From UBA5436 sp050951845 (GTDB lineage Bacteria > Bacillota > Clostridia > Saccharofermentanales > DTU023), in assembly GCA_050951845.1 (NCBI GenBank), contig JBMNJV010000002.1:62001-126000 (forward strand): a stretch of 64,000 nucleotides of DNA, in the 5' to 3' direction. Positions within the stretch are counted from its first letter, which is position 1; each line of letters starts with the position of its first letter. The notes beneath the pieces are model-generated. The model was not told the origin of the DNA. It did not search any database and saw only the letters and a list, made by a program, of their open reading frames with translations. Below are positions 52,429 through 61,401 of the stretch, in pieces. The translations under genes were made by a program, and so were the position numbers.

Positions 52429-53574
52429 TTATACGGCATATTTATCAAGTGCTGTTTTGATAATTCTAACTAAATCACAAATTTCCGCCTGAGAATTACT
52501 TTTATCTAAACTAATTCGTAAAACATATTGATCAAGACCCTGAGGCAGATTAATTTGCCGGAGGACCCGGCTGCGCTCGGATTTCTTGCTTGAGCAGGCA
52601 GAACCGATCGATACTTGCATGCCTTCTTTCGCTAAAATATTGAGCAATGTTTCGGCACGTAATTCAGGAAAAGCAATTGAGATAATATGAGGTACCGCTT
52701 CATCCGGTGAAATCACCTGATGTTTGATTTTCTCCAGTTTTAATTGTTCAAGCAAAAACAACTTAAGATCAGCAACTAACCGATTATCCTGTTCAAAATT
52801 TTTGTGCATACGTTCAATCACATATGCCGTTGTCGCAATCAAAGCAGGATTCTCCGTACCGGAACGCAGATTATTCTGCTGTCCGCCACCATGTATTAAC
52901 GGTTCAATCCGTGTATCTTTGTTCTTTAATAAAATACCGATACCTTTCGGGCCGCCAAGCTTATGCAGAGAAAATGAAGCCAGCTCAATCTCCGACTCGC
53001 TGAAATTAAAAGGAATCTTACCAAGGGTTTGTACCGCATCCAGATGTATCGGTAAATCAGGCTGATACTTATTACGTAATTTAACAATTTGTTCAAGCGG
53101 ATTTACACTGCCCAATTCATTGTTCACATGAATCAAAGTCAGTAAATCATATTGATTGATTGCCAAAAACGACTCCAACTGTACCAAATCAACTTCACCT
53201 TTGCCATTGAGCGGACAATAATCAATCGCATAGTCGAGTTGCCGGGCAATAAATTTCAGCGTTTCAGTAGTTGCCGGATGTTCGCCCGCACCGGTTAAGA
53301 TTCTTTTGTGTTTCGGATTCGGGGCGAAAACAATACCTTTCAAAGCTGTATTAATCGATTCCGTCGCCCCTGAAGTAAAAATCACTTCTTGCGCTTCGGC
53401 GCCGAGAATTTCAGCAATTTTTTCAGTCGACTCCGCAATTGAAGCGGCTGCCTCAATACCTGAAGTATAGCGGGCAGCCGGATTATAATTATTCTGTAGC
53501 AATTGTTCAGCTAAAAAATCTATGACCTCCTGCTCAACAAACCTGGTAGCAGTATGATCAAAATAATTTTTCAT
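52429..53574 (-). CDS. Cysteine desulfurase (NifS/IscS family)
   Basis: 381 residues, fold-type I PLP enzyme. Seen are YFDHTATR at the start, FTSGATESIN, HVNNELGSVNP, HLDAVQTLGKIP, SFSLHKLGGPKG with PLP Lys205, and GSACSSKKSERSRVL with the persulfide Cys327. It likely feeds ThiI, encoded 65 nt downstream. Its ribosome site GGAGATGAA lies inside the 3' end of the GntR gene. Confidence 0.94.
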   Translation of the reverse strand: MKNYFDHTATRFVEQEVIDFLAEQLLQNNYNPAARYTSGIEAAASIAESTEKIAEILGAEAQEVIFTSGATESINTALKGIVFAPNPKHKRILTGAGEHPATTETLKFIARQLDYAIDYCPLNGKGEVDLVQLESFLAINQYDLLTLIHVNNELGSVNPLEQIVKLRNKYQPDLPIHLDAVQTLGKIPFNFSESEIELASFSLHKLGGPKGIGILLKNKDTRIEPLIHGGGQQNNLRSGTENPALIATTAYVIERMHKNFEQDNRLVADLKLFLLEQLKLEKIKHQVISPDEAVPHIISIAFPELRAETLLNILAKEGMQVSIGSACSSKKSERSRVLRQINLPQGLDQYVLRISLDKSNSQAEICDLVRIIKTALDKYAV

Positions 53575-53577
53575 GTT

Positions 53578-54306
53578 TTAATTCATCTCCAATTGAACTA
53601 AATCCGGACGTAAAGCAACACGTAAAACTTCACAAACATGACCGCTGCGTGAGAATAAAGGTCCTTCTATCGCCAAGATGAATGTTCTGCGCGGAATGTT
53701 CAAGGCTTTTGCTTCTTTGTTTTTAGCAGGTCGTGCCAAAACATTTAAGCTGCCTTTTTGCGGAAGCATCGCATATTTATTGGATTTAATATCAACCATT
53801 CTTTTGCCGGCAGAGATACTTTGACCCAATTCAGGAAAAATCTGAACAGGAACATATGATGAGCAGATTCCCAAAATCTCATGATCTATTTGGAGCGGCC
53901 ATTCCACCAACCAATAGCCCGGATGCGGTTTTTCCGGAGGATACTTAAACATACGATCCAGTTCCGGATCCGGTTCCATCAGTTTTATCGGTTTTAATCC
54001 TACTCCTTCATAAGTATCAAAATTCAAAAATGAAAAAGTTAAGGCATTGAAATGTTCAATCACAATTCTTTCGGGTTCTTTAGCAACAAAAGTTCCTTTG
54101 CCCTTTTCAATTACTAAAATTCCGTCTGCAACTAAATCTGCTATGGCTTGTCTAACTGTGGGACGACTTAGATCAAGTTCTTCACATAAAGTTAATTCGG
54201 AAGGAATTCGATCTCCCGGTTTATAGTGTCCGTCTTGAATTTGCTCAACTAACAATTCTCTGAGCTGTGCGTATAAAGGTATACTGCTATGTTTATCTAA
54301 TCGCAT
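53578..54306 (-). CDS. GntR/HutC family transcriptional regulator with UTRA domain
   Basis: 242 residues. N-terminal winged helix (PLYAQLRELLVEQI, GDRIPSELTLCEELDLSRPTVRQAI, KGKGTFVA) and a C-terminal UTRA-type ligand domain (about 80-240). It ends 3 nt before the cysteine desulfurase start. The effector is unknown; it may control the downstream sulfur-transfer genes. TAAGGAG precedes the ATG. The 264-nt gap upstream shows no clear operator. Confidence 0.9.
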   Translation of the reverse strand: MRLDKHSSIPLYAQLRELLVEQIQDGHYKPGDRIPSELTLCEELDLSRPTVRQAIADLVADGILVIEKGKGTFVAKEPERIVIEHFNALTFSFLNFDTYEGVGLKPIKLMEPDPELDRMFKYPPEKPHPGYWLVEWPLQIDHEILGICSSYVPVQIFPELGQSISAGKRMVDIKSNKYAMLPQKGSLNVLARPAKNKEAKALNIPRRTFILAIEGPLFSRSGHVCEVLRVALRPDLVQLEMN

Positions 54307-54570
54307 ATCAAAACTCCTTAATCATTTAGTTGTTGTTACATCTTATCATAAAATTAATGGATTTATTCACAATTTGCAAGCTTGTAATTACAACGTAATA
54401 GAAACATCTGAAATACACAGAAATAGTAAGCCTGTTCTTGATATCTATTCATAAATATTACTTCTTCAGCATCTCACAGAGATAATTCGGATAATATTTA
54501 TTAATAAAGATTATTAAGCTGAAGATTATTTCTTAATGGATTCTTTTTCTGTAATAACCTTACAAATAAG

Positions 54571-55656
54571 TTAAAAATCATATAATTTGATTTTTTCGAT
54601 TTGATTATTTGAATTAAGTTTGCAGGCTGCCAAAAGGAATATCATTTCCTCAAAATCTATCTTGCGGGATATTGCATAGTATTCAGCCAATTTTTTAATA
54701 CGCCATTTCTTATCAGCATCCAGCGCTCCCATTGCTTTTTCCTCATAATCTGAGCCTTGTCTGGACTTTACTTCAACAACACATAAACGCTTGTCTTTTT
54801 GTAAGATTAAGTCTATCTCACCAAACGGACGCAGCCAATAATTTTGTTCCAGAACTTGATAGCCGCTCTTAATCAGATTATTCGCTACTTGATTTTCAGC
54901 AGAATAACCTATATTTATTGACGATACACTGGTTCCAAGAACATCTAATTCTTGATTATTCTGTTTTCCAACACAATTCATATCTGCTTGTGATTTTGTT
55001 TTACCTAAACGCAATTTATGTAGAAAGCTTAAACGATGCAATTCACAAATTCCGTGTTTTTCAATTGCGGCATAATGATCTGCCGTTGCATAACCTTTAT
55101 GTTTGGCAAATTGATATTCCGGATAGATTTCATCCATTGCAACCATAAAATCATCCCTGCTGACCTTTGCCAGAACAGACGCAGCAGCAATACTGTTTGA
55201 AATTGCATCACCGTGTTTAAGACTTCGCTGAGCCGGCAATCTCTCATCTTGCAGACGTTCCGCATCTATTAACAGCAAATCGGGTTGCGGACTTAAGCCT
55301 AAAACAGCTTCAATCATACCTGTTTTAGTGGCACCCAGAATATTCTTGTTTTCAATCTCTTCCGGTGAAACAGAAACAATTTTATATGCTAAAGCTTGTT
55401 CCTTAATTACTTCGAATAAATAGTTTCTTCTTTTTTCAGTTAATTTTTTTGAGTCATTTAAACCATAAATCGGTTGCTGCGGATCCAGAATACAAGCTGC
55501 ACAAAATACAGGACCTGCCAAAGGGCCTCTGCCCGCTTCATCAATACCGGCGATAATCTGATAACCCTCATTATAAAATTTGTTTTCGATTTCCGACATT
55601 TGAGCAAAACGCTTATAATCTTGTTCTGTTAAGCGGAATTTATATTCTTTAGCCAT
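54571..55656 (-). CDS. rnhB: RNase HII fused to YraN (UPF0102) nuclease-like domain
   Basis: 361 residues. Residues 1-220 are RNase HII: GIDEAGRGPLAGPV with D39/E40, LLIDAERL with D131, and SIAAASVLAKVSRDDF. Residues about 250-361 are YraN: YSAENQVANNLI, FGEIDLILQKDKRLCVVEVKSR with D282, E295 and K297 of a restriction-endonuclease-like fold. A polar linker (222-248) joins them. In many bacteria rnhB and yraN are adjacent separate genes; here one frame spans both. Confidence 0.93.
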   Translation of the reverse strand: MAKEYKFRLTEQDYKRFAQMSEIENKFYNEGYQIIAGIDEAGRGPLAGPVFCAACILDPQQPIYGLNDSKKLTEKRRNYLFEVIKEQALAYKIVSVSPEEIENKNILGATKTGMIEAVLGLSPQPDLLLIDAERLQDERLPAQRSLKHGDAISNSIAAASVLAKVSRDDFMVAMDEIYPEYQFAKHKGYATADHYAAIEKHGICELHRLSFLHKLRLGKTKSQADMNCVGKQNNQELDVLGTSVSSINIGYSAENQVANNLIKSGYQVLEQNYWLRPFGEIDLILQKDKRLCVVEVKSRQGSDYEEKAMGALDADKKWRIKKLAEYYAISRKIDFEEMIFLLAACKLNSNNQIEKIKLYDF

Positions 55657-55745
55657 CTTAATTTCTGCTCATTAAACTTTTCTAAAAAACTAAATCTTTG
55701 TTCAAAAGTAATTATGATTATTGTATTTATTCCGTTTTTTCATTT

Positions 55746-56654
55746 TTATAATGAAGCAGGAAATACTATTGATTGATCGGGAATTTCCAAGCTGAAACGC
55801 CCCAGTTTCCCCTGACGATATTCTGTGAGTAATCTGCGGGCCGTTCTCTCTAAATCAGGAAGCCCGCCACTTTTAATGATGTTTAAGTGCAAAGCAATCT
55901 TTTCCAGCAGTTCATGGGAAGTCAGCCAAGTACTGTAATCAGCTGCATTACTCAGTTTAATTTTATATAAATCCGTAAAATATTGCGGATATAGTTGTGC
56001 CAGAATTAAGACCAAGCCGCAAGCTACTTCAATTAAAGGCAGAACATCATCTTTAATCGCGCCGCTGATGCCTAATTTAATTTGCTCGGCAACTGTTTCC
56101 AGTTTCGGCATCAGTATACCCGGTGTATCCAACAATTCAAATTTTGTTCCCGCCCGCAACCAATTTAAGGAACGAGTCACTCCGGGACGATTTGAAACTT
56201 GAGCAGATTTCTTACCGATCAAACTGTTGATCAAAGTGGATTTTCCGGTATTCGGAATACCGTTAATCATGATGCGAATCGGTTTAATACGGCGCCCTCT
56301 TGACTTTGCCCGATCAATAATATGTTGATTATCTTCCAAAGCTTTTGCTCTGATTTTATTTATTTCAGATTTATTCAAAGAGTTTACCGCCATCACGGAA
56401 ACTAAATTATCCGTTTTTTGCTTTACAAAAAAATCAATCCATTTGGCAGTTTGTACCGGATCAGCCAAATCGCTCTTCGTCAGCAGTAACATATATTTCT
56501 TGTTCTGCAAAACTTTATTCAGTTGAGGATTACGGGAAGATAAAGGCAATCTCGCATCACACGTTTCAATGACATAGTCACAAGCTGAAACACTATTTTT
56601 CAATTGTTTCAGACTCTTAGCCATATGTCCGGGAAACCAGTTGATTTTTGCCAT
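55746..56654 (-). CDS. rbgA: Ribosome biogenesis GTPase RbgA (YlqF)
   Basis: 302 residues. Circularly permuted GTPase: TKSDLAD (G4) and VMAVNS precede GIPNTGKSTLINSL (G1) and DTPGILMP (G3). WFPGHMAKSLKQL at the N-terminus is typical. RbgA promotes late 50S assembly. The start at 56654 follows AAGGTGAGG; a GTG three codons earlier is less likely. Confidence 0.95.
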   Translation of the reverse strand: MAKINWFPGHMAKSLKQLKNSVSACDYVIETCDARLPLSSRNPQLNKVLQNKKYMLLLTKSDLADPVQTAKWIDFFVKQKTDNLVSVMAVNSLNKSEINKIRAKALEDNQHIIDRAKSRGRRIKPIRIMINGIPNTGKSTLINSLIGKKSAQVSNRPGVTRSLNWLRAGTKFELLDTPGILMPKLETVAEQIKLGISGAIKDDVLPLIEVACGLVLILAQLYPQYFTDLYKIKLSNAADYSTWLTSHELLEKIALHLNIIKSGGLPDLERTARRLLTEYRQGKLGRFSLEIPDQSIVFPASL

Positions 56655-56689
56655 AATCCTCACCTTTCATTGTTTATTAAAAAACCGCT

Positions 56690-56714
56690 GCAACTTATTT
56701 GCTGAGCGGCTTTT
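56690..56714 (-). terminator. Terminator after rplS
   Basis: AAACCGCT / AGCGGCTTTT arms flank a loop that can pair further. On the minus strand the hairpin is followed by TTTTTTAATAA. It lies 10 nt past the rplS stop. Confidence 0.75.
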
Positions 56715-56722
56715 GTTTATGA

Positions 56723-57100
56723 TTATTCTTTTTCGTACATAGCGCGTTCTTCTCTGCTCATAAGTCTTTCTCTGACTCTAGCAGCTTTACCGACCCGCTT
56801 GCGAATGTAATAAAGTTTAGCTCTGCGTACTCTACCTTTGCGTACAATTTCAATTCTGGCAACGCGTGGTGAGTGTAACGGGAAAACACGTTCAATACCC
56901 ACACCGTAAGAAATACGGCGTACTGTAATAGTTTCACTTAAACCGCTGCCTTTACGGGCAATAACAGTTCCTTCATAAATCTGAATACGTTCACGTGTTC
57001 CTTCTTTAATTTGGAGATGTACCTTAACATGATCACCGACTGAAACATGTTTATGAGCTTTTTTGATTTGTTGTTGTTCAACAGCTTTTATCAAGTCCAT
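56723..57100 (-). CDS. rplS: Ribosomal protein bL19
   Basis: 125 residues starting MDLIKAVEQQQIKKA, with VGDHVKVHLQIKEGTRERIQ and YGVGIERVFPLHSPRV, as expected for bL19. The ATG at 57100 follows GAGGAGGAAC. The frame is open 18 codons further upstream, but that part is the leader. The 78-nt leader after trmD could hold an L19 autoregulatory structure. Confidence 0.96.
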   Translation of the reverse strand: MDLIKAVEQQQIKKAHKHVSVGDHVKVHLQIKEGTRERIQIYEGTVIARKGSGLSETITVRRISYGVGIERVFPLHSPRVARIEIVRKGRVRRAKLYYIRKRVGKAARVRERLMSREERAMYEKE

Positions 57101-57178
57101 ATTGCGTTCCTCCTCTCTTTGCAGGTGTTCTTGCACGCAATTGCAGCGGACCACCGATATTTAACCTAAAAGATTGTA

Positions 57179-58051
57179 TCAATTGTTTTTCAAACTGTCA
57201 ATTAAGAAAAGCCAATCTTGTTCCGATAATTTTTCGGACACATTATTGTCCCGAGCTGCCGATTTCTTTTGTAAAAGATCCGGTCTTTTTTTATATGTTT
57301 CAAGTAAACTTTTGCTCTTCCGAAAGTTTTCAATGTTTGCTTGATGACCGGATAGTAAAATATCCGGTACCTTTAAACCATGCCAATTTGCAGGTCTGGT
57401 ATATTGCGGTTCTTCCAGCAGACCGGCGGAATGTGAATCAGCCTGATGTGCTTCCTTATTGGGTAAAACTCCCGGAATCAAGCGACTGATTGCATCTATC
57501 ATTACAACAAGTGCAGGTTCACCTCCGGTCAAAACAAAATCACCCAAAGATACTTCTTCTACTTGTAAAACATCCAGAATTCTTTGGTCAACACCCTCAT
57601 AATGACCACAAAGAAAAACCAGATGTTCTTCTTGCGCAAGCTCTTGTGCCATTTGTTGATTAAAAATTTTACCTTTAGGACTGAGATAAATAATCCGATC
57701 TTGACTGACTTCTTTAATTTTTTGCTGCCAATCGCTGAGGCTTATCTCTTCTGCAGGCTGCTTTATTATTGATGATTCTGTCGATTCTGAAAGCTGTACC
57801 AGAAATTTTTGCGGATCCGTTTGATAGATACTGAGCCATGCTGCCAAAACAGGTTCCGGCATCATTAACATACCGGTACCTCCGCCATACAGCTTGTCAT
57901 CGACTTGTCCGTAATTATTTACCGCAAAATCTCTGATATTAATCAGATTGAGTTCAATCAATCGATCTGCAATTGCTCTGCCGGTAATGCTATAATTCAA
58001 ACCTTGTGCAATTATTTCCGGAAATAATGTTAATACTGAAAATTTATTCAT
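57179..58051 (-). CDS. trmD: tRNA (guanine-N1)-methyltransferase TrmD
   Basis: 290 residues. SPOUT methyltransferase making m1G37. Motifs are FSVLTLFPEII, YGGGTGMLMMPEP, FLCGHYEGVDQR and LGDFVLTGGEPA. About 40 residues are inserted in the middle (SESTESSIIKQPAEEISL), making it longer than E. coli TrmD. It lies between rimM and rplS. Confidence 0.96.
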   Translation of the reverse strand: MNKFSVLTLFPEIIAQGLNYSITGRAIADRLIELNLINIRDFAVNNYGQVDDKLYGGGTGMLMMPEPVLAAWLSIYQTDPQKFLVQLSESTESSIIKQPAEEISLSDWQQKIKEVSQDRIIYLSPKGKIFNQQMAQELAQEEHLVFLCGHYEGVDQRILDVLQVEEVSLGDFVLTGGEPALVVMIDAISRLIPGVLPNKEAHQADSHSAGLLEEPQYTRPANWHGLKVPDILLSGHQANIENFRKSKSLLETYKKRPDLLQKKSAARDNNVSEKLSEQDWLFLIDSLKNN

Positions 58052-58075
58052 AGATGATCATAAAATCTTCCGTGG

Positions 58076-58609
58076 TTATCGGTAAATTTCGTATAGACCC
58101 GGCGGTAAAACAACGTCTATTCTACGTTTATCAAGCTCAATCCGTTGCACCACGCTCCGCAAATTCGGATACAGTAAATCTTTTTCACCTGATTTTCGTA
58201 CAATTGCCACATCATGGGCAGAGCTCTTTTGAATTTGAGAAATATTTCCGAGATAACCGTGGTTTTGATCGTACACTTCACAACCGATTAAATCCGCCAC
58301 AAAATATTCATCTTCTGCCAGGTCAATCGCTTCCGAACGTGCCACACTGATAAATTGATTTTTCAGTTTTTCAGCAAGATCACGTGTATCATAATTTTTG
58401 AATGTAATACTTACTTGATCATGCACAATCCTGCATTTATCAATTTGAAGTTCAGCCAGGATATTTTCCCGGTGATCTTCCAGATAGCATAACTTTAAGT
58501 TACGGAAACGTTCAATATCATCGGTCAAAGGAAAAACTCGTAATTCACCCTTTAAACCACGAGGTTTTCCTATACGTCCAATAACAAATCGTTCTGTTAA
58601 AATCGCCAT
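58076..58609 (-). CDS. rimM: 16S rRNA processing protein RimM
   Basis: 177 residues. RimM barrel (VIGRIGKPRGLKGELRVFPLTDD) followed by the PRC-like domain (DLIGCEVYDQNHGYLGNI). It binds uS19 during 30S maturation. It sits between khpA and trmD. Confidence 0.94.
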   Translation of the reverse strand: MAILTERFVIGRIGKPRGLKGELRVFPLTDDIERFRNLKLCYLEDHRENILAELQIDKCRIVHDQVSITFKNYDTRDLAEKLKNQFISVARSEAIDLAEDEYFVADLIGCEVYDQNHGYLGNISQIQKSSAHDVAIVRKSGEKDLLYPNLRSVVQRIELDKRRIDVVLPPGLYEIYR

Positions 58610-58620
58610 AATTGTTAAGC

Positions 58621-58857
58621 TTATTCCGGGTCAACGATATCTACGATAATTCGTTTGTTTTCCAGTTTTGCTTTGGCACGCATGACTGAACGGATCGCTT
58701 GAGCCCTGCGACCACGGCGTCCGATTATGCGTCCCATATCTTCAGGATTAACTCTGACTTCTAAAACTACGGTATTACCCCGATCTATTTGATCAATGCG
58801 TACATCATCTATATTATCAACCAAAGGCTCTACTAATGTTTTTAAGAGATTTATCAT
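58621..58857 (-). CDS. khpA: KH-domain RNA-binding protein KhpA
   Basis: 78 residues. Single KH domain with GRIIGRRGRRAQAIRSVM carrying the GxxG loop. The family (YlqC) works with KhpB in cell-division and sRNA control. AGGTGA at the end of rpsP serves as its ribosome site; the genes are 3 nt apart. Confidence 0.94.
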   Translation of the reverse strand: MINLLKTLVEPLVDNIDDVRIDQIDRGNTVVLEVRVNPEDMGRIIGRRGRRAQAIRSVMRAKAKLENKRIIVDIVDPE

Positions 58858-58860
58858 TTA

Positions 58861-59148
58861 TTATTCACCTGTTTTCTCTTTTGTGCCAGAAGCTTGTGTA
58901 TTCGGCTCAGCTTGTTTAGCTTTGTTGATTAAAGCTCTGACTGTATCGGTCGGTTGAGCACCGTTTTTCATCCATTGATCAACCTTTTCCAAATCGAGTC
59001 TGATATCTGCAGGCTCAACCAGCGGATTGTAAAAACCGATTTCTTCGATAAATCTGCCATCTCTGGGTGATCTTGAATCTGCAACAACCACACGATAAGA
59101 AGGTTGTTTTTTTGCTCCGATACGTTTTAAACGAATTTTTACTGCCAT
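58861..59148 (-). CDS. rpsP: Ribosomal protein bS16
   Basis: 95 residues starting MAVKIRLKRIGAKKQPSYRV, with ADSRSPRDGRFIEEIGFYNP. ATGGAGG precedes the ATG. The C-terminal tail (KQAEPNTQASGTKEKTGE) is a polar extension. Confidence 0.97.
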   Translation of the reverse strand: MAVKIRLKRIGAKKQPSYRVVVADSRSPRDGRFIEEIGFYNPLVEPADIRLDLEKVDQWMKNGAQPTDTVRALINKAKQAEPNTQASGTKEKTGE

Positions 59149-59186
59149 TGTATTTCCTCCATATATACAATATTTGTTTTTTATTT

Positions 59187-60539
59187 TTAGAACGGAAGAT
59201 CTCCGCCGCCGAATTGTTGCATCATGCGACGTTGTTTACCTCTTCCCATTCGAGTAAACTGTTTCATCATCTTTTGCATTTCATTGTATTGCTTGATTAA
59301 TTGATTGACATCCGAAACCTGAACGCCGCTGCCTGCGGCAATTCTTTTGCGACGACTGGCATTCAGTATTTTCGGCATTGCCCGTTCTTTAGGCGTCATC
59401 GATTTTATGATTGCGGCAGTCCTCTGCATTCTTTTATCATCTACTGAATCTGTATCTATTTTTTTACCTACACCGGGCAACATCGATAAAATACTCTGTA
59501 TACCGCCCATTTTATTCATTTGCTCAAATTGTTCAAGCATATCATCCAGCGTAAATTGATTCTTGCGCATTCTTTCATATGCTTCCTGGGCTTTTTTCTC
59601 ATCTATTGCAGCACTGGCTTTTTCGATCAGAGTCAAAACATCACCCATGCCGAGAATTCTTGAAGCCATGCGCTCCGGATGAAATTCTTCCAATGCGTCA
59701 AGCTTTTCACCGGTAGCAATCATTTTGATAGGTTTACCGGTCATATGTCTGATTGAGAGAGCTGCACCTCCTCGCGCATCACCGTCAAGTTTGGTCATAA
59801 TAAAACCGTCGATACCGATTTCTTTTTCAAATTCCAGAGCTATATTCACCGCTTCCTGACCGATCATTGCATCAACAATCAGCAGACGTTCTGTAGGTTT
59901 TACCGTTTCATTTATTTCTCTTAATTCCTGCATCAATTCAGGATCGACCGTCATTCGACCTGCAGTATCCACAATCAGCGTATCACACATCAGATATTTG
60001 GCCCGTTCGATTGCGCTGCGAGCAATTCTGGGAGCCGCTTTTTCTTGCGGATTAATATGATAAGGAACATCGATTTGTTCTGCCAAAACAACCAATTGTT
60101 CTTGAGCTGCCGGACGATGTACGTCAACGGAAGTTAAAAAAGGTTTTTTGCCGTTGTTTTTCAAAAGACGAGCTAATTTAGCAGCAGTTGTGGTTTTTCC
60201 TGAACCTTGTAAACCATAAAGCATTATTACGGTAAAACCGTCAGGTGAAACTTCCAATTTGGTATTTTCTTTACCGAAAATATCGATCAAAGCTTCATGG
60301 ACTACTTTAACTACCTGTTGACCCGGGGTTAAGCTTTCCATTACATCGGCACCTTTTGCTTTGACAGAAATTTCATCTACCAGTTCTTTCACAACTTTGA
60401 AATGAACATCAGCTTCCAAAAGAGCCAGCCTTATTTCACGCATCATATCTTTGATATCTTTTTCCGTAACACGCATTTTACCTTGCATACGGTCGGTAAT
60501 TGATTTTAATTTGTCAGATAAACTACTGAAAAGTGCCAT
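59187..60539 (-). CDS. ffh: Signal recognition particle protein Ffh
   Basis: 450 residues. N/G GTPase domains with GLQGSGKTTTAAKLA, DVHRPAAQEQL, DTAGRM and TKLDGDARGG, then the Met-rich M domain (RMRKNQFTLDDMLEQFEQMNKMGG) ending in a Met/Arg-rich tail. It binds signal peptides and 4.5S RNA and docks with FtsY, encoded upstream. GAGAGGA precedes the ATG. Confidence 0.97.
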   Translation of the reverse strand: MALFSSLSDKLKSITDRMQGKMRVTEKDIKDMMREIRLALLEADVHFKVVKELVDEISVKAKGADVMESLTPGQQVVKVVHEALIDIFGKENTKLEVSPDGFTVIMLYGLQGSGKTTTAAKLARLLKNNGKKPFLTSVDVHRPAAQEQLVVLAEQIDVPYHINPQEKAAPRIARSAIERAKYLMCDTLIVDTAGRMTVDPELMQELREINETVKPTERLLIVDAMIGQEAVNIALEFEKEIGIDGFIMTKLDGDARGGAALSIRHMTGKPIKMIATGEKLDALEEFHPERMASRILGMGDVLTLIEKASAAIDEKKAQEAYERMRKNQFTLDDMLEQFEQMNKMGGIQSILSMLPGVGKKIDTDSVDDKRMQRTAAIIKSMTPKERAMPKILNASRRKRIAAGSGVQVSDVNQLIKQYNEMQKMMKQFTRMGRGKQRRMMQQFGGGDLPF

Positions 60540-60610
60540 ATATATCCTCTCGTTTTATAAAATCGTTCTTCCAAAGCTTCTGTGCTTATATATTTCTATA
60601 CGTCTTCTAT

Positions 60611-60648
60611 ACGCTTTACAGAATAATAAATATTTATTCTGCTAAGCG
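60611..60648. repeat. Stem-loop between ylxM and ffh
   Basis: ACGCTT-TA-CAGAATAA pairs with TTATTCTG-CT-AAGCGT around a 7-nt loop. There is no T-run on the minus strand, so it is more likely a processing or attenuation structure than a terminator. Confidence 0.4.
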
Positions 60649-60650
60649 TT

Positions 60651-60995
60651 TTATAAAATCATCGCTTTTAATTCTTCCAATTCACAAATAATCTCAGGTT
60701 CTTGATCAAATCCATAATTGCTTAAGATATGATCTACTTTACTTACCAAACTCTGGTCTTTAAGAACCATACCCAGATTAGATTCATATTGTTTAAGTTG
60801 TTCAACAGCTTGCTGAATATTATCATGAACTGCTTGTCGGGAAATATTCAGTGTTTCTGCAATCTCCGAAAGTGACATATCATCCTCTAATGACATGTTT
60901 AAGATTTGTTGTCTCCTAGGAGTCAACAAACTTCCGTAATAGTCTAAAAGAATGCATAAATAATTATGTTGTTTTACCAGCTTTTTTCCTGACAT
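60651..60995 (-). CDS. ylxM: YlxM/p13 family putative DNA-binding protein
   Basis: 114 residues. Sigma-region-4-like helix-turn-helix (MSLSEIAETLNISRQAVHDNIQQAVEQL) preceded by LLDYYGSLLTPRRQQIL. The gene characteristically sits between ftsY and ffh and is thought to regulate or assist SRP genes. It is separated from ftsY by an unusual 406-nt region. Confidence 0.93.
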   Translation of the reverse strand: MSGKKLVKQHNYLCILLDYYGSLLTPRRQQILNMSLEDDMSLSEIAETLNISRQAVHDNIQQAVEQLKQYESNLGMVLKDQSLVSKVDHILSNYGFDQEPEIICELEELKAMIL

Positions 60996-61401
60996 AAATA
61001 ACAGAATATCAGTTTTAAAACATCTGTCAAGTTAAAAAGCTTGACAGTCATATTAAGCTTGCACACTTTTTAAGTTTGTACAAAAATCCGGCCGTACAGC
61101 CTTAAATAATGTGCAAATTTTTAAAATAATCAGCTTTTCTACGTGAGATTCGCACACTTTTTAAGTTTGTACAGCTATTTAACGGTACGACCTTAAATAA
61201 TGTGCAAATTTTTAAAATAATCAGCTTTTCTACGTGAGATTCGCACACTTTTTAAGTTTGTTCAAAAATCCGGCTGTACAACCTTAAATAGTGTGCAAGG
61301 ATTTCAAAAAAATGACTTTTTCCATTTAATAAGTGACAACATAACAGCTTTTGTCAGAATCTTTTAGCATAAGTTACATCGTTGTCACCGTTACCTGATG
61401 A
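60996..61401. other. 406-nt gap between ftsY and ylxM
   Basis: No gene is seen. It holds the repeat array at 61061-61298 and, nearer ylxM, a perfect hairpin at 61024-61047 (CTGTCAAG / CTTGACAG, 8-bp stem). The rest is AT-rich. The size is large for an otherwise tight operon. Confidence 0.6.
61061..61298. repeat. Three-unit intergenic repeat array, 91-bp period
   Basis: Units start at 61061, 61152 and 61243. Each begins GCACACTTTTTAAGTTTGT and contains CTTAAATARTGTGCAA, which together can pair. The 35-nt stretch between units is conserved while the loop of the middle unit differs. End sequences match those of the array at 25634-25895. Confidence 0.88.

Noticed and set aside
54464..54524. CTTCAGC / GCTGAAG inverted repeat downstream of the rnhB-yraN gene
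   Set aside because: Only 7-bp arms separated by about 47 nt, with no T-run; indistinguishable from chance.
57100..57178. L19 leader RNA structure upstream of rplS
   Set aside because: The position is right for the known autoregulatory leader, but I could not establish a convincing secondary structure by eye; only mentioned in the gene entry.
60551..60661. Direct repeat CGTTTTATAAAATCG flanking the ylxM-ffh hairpin as a target-site duplication
   Set aside because: The second copy is imperfect, overlaps the ylxM stop codon, and no mobile element lies between.
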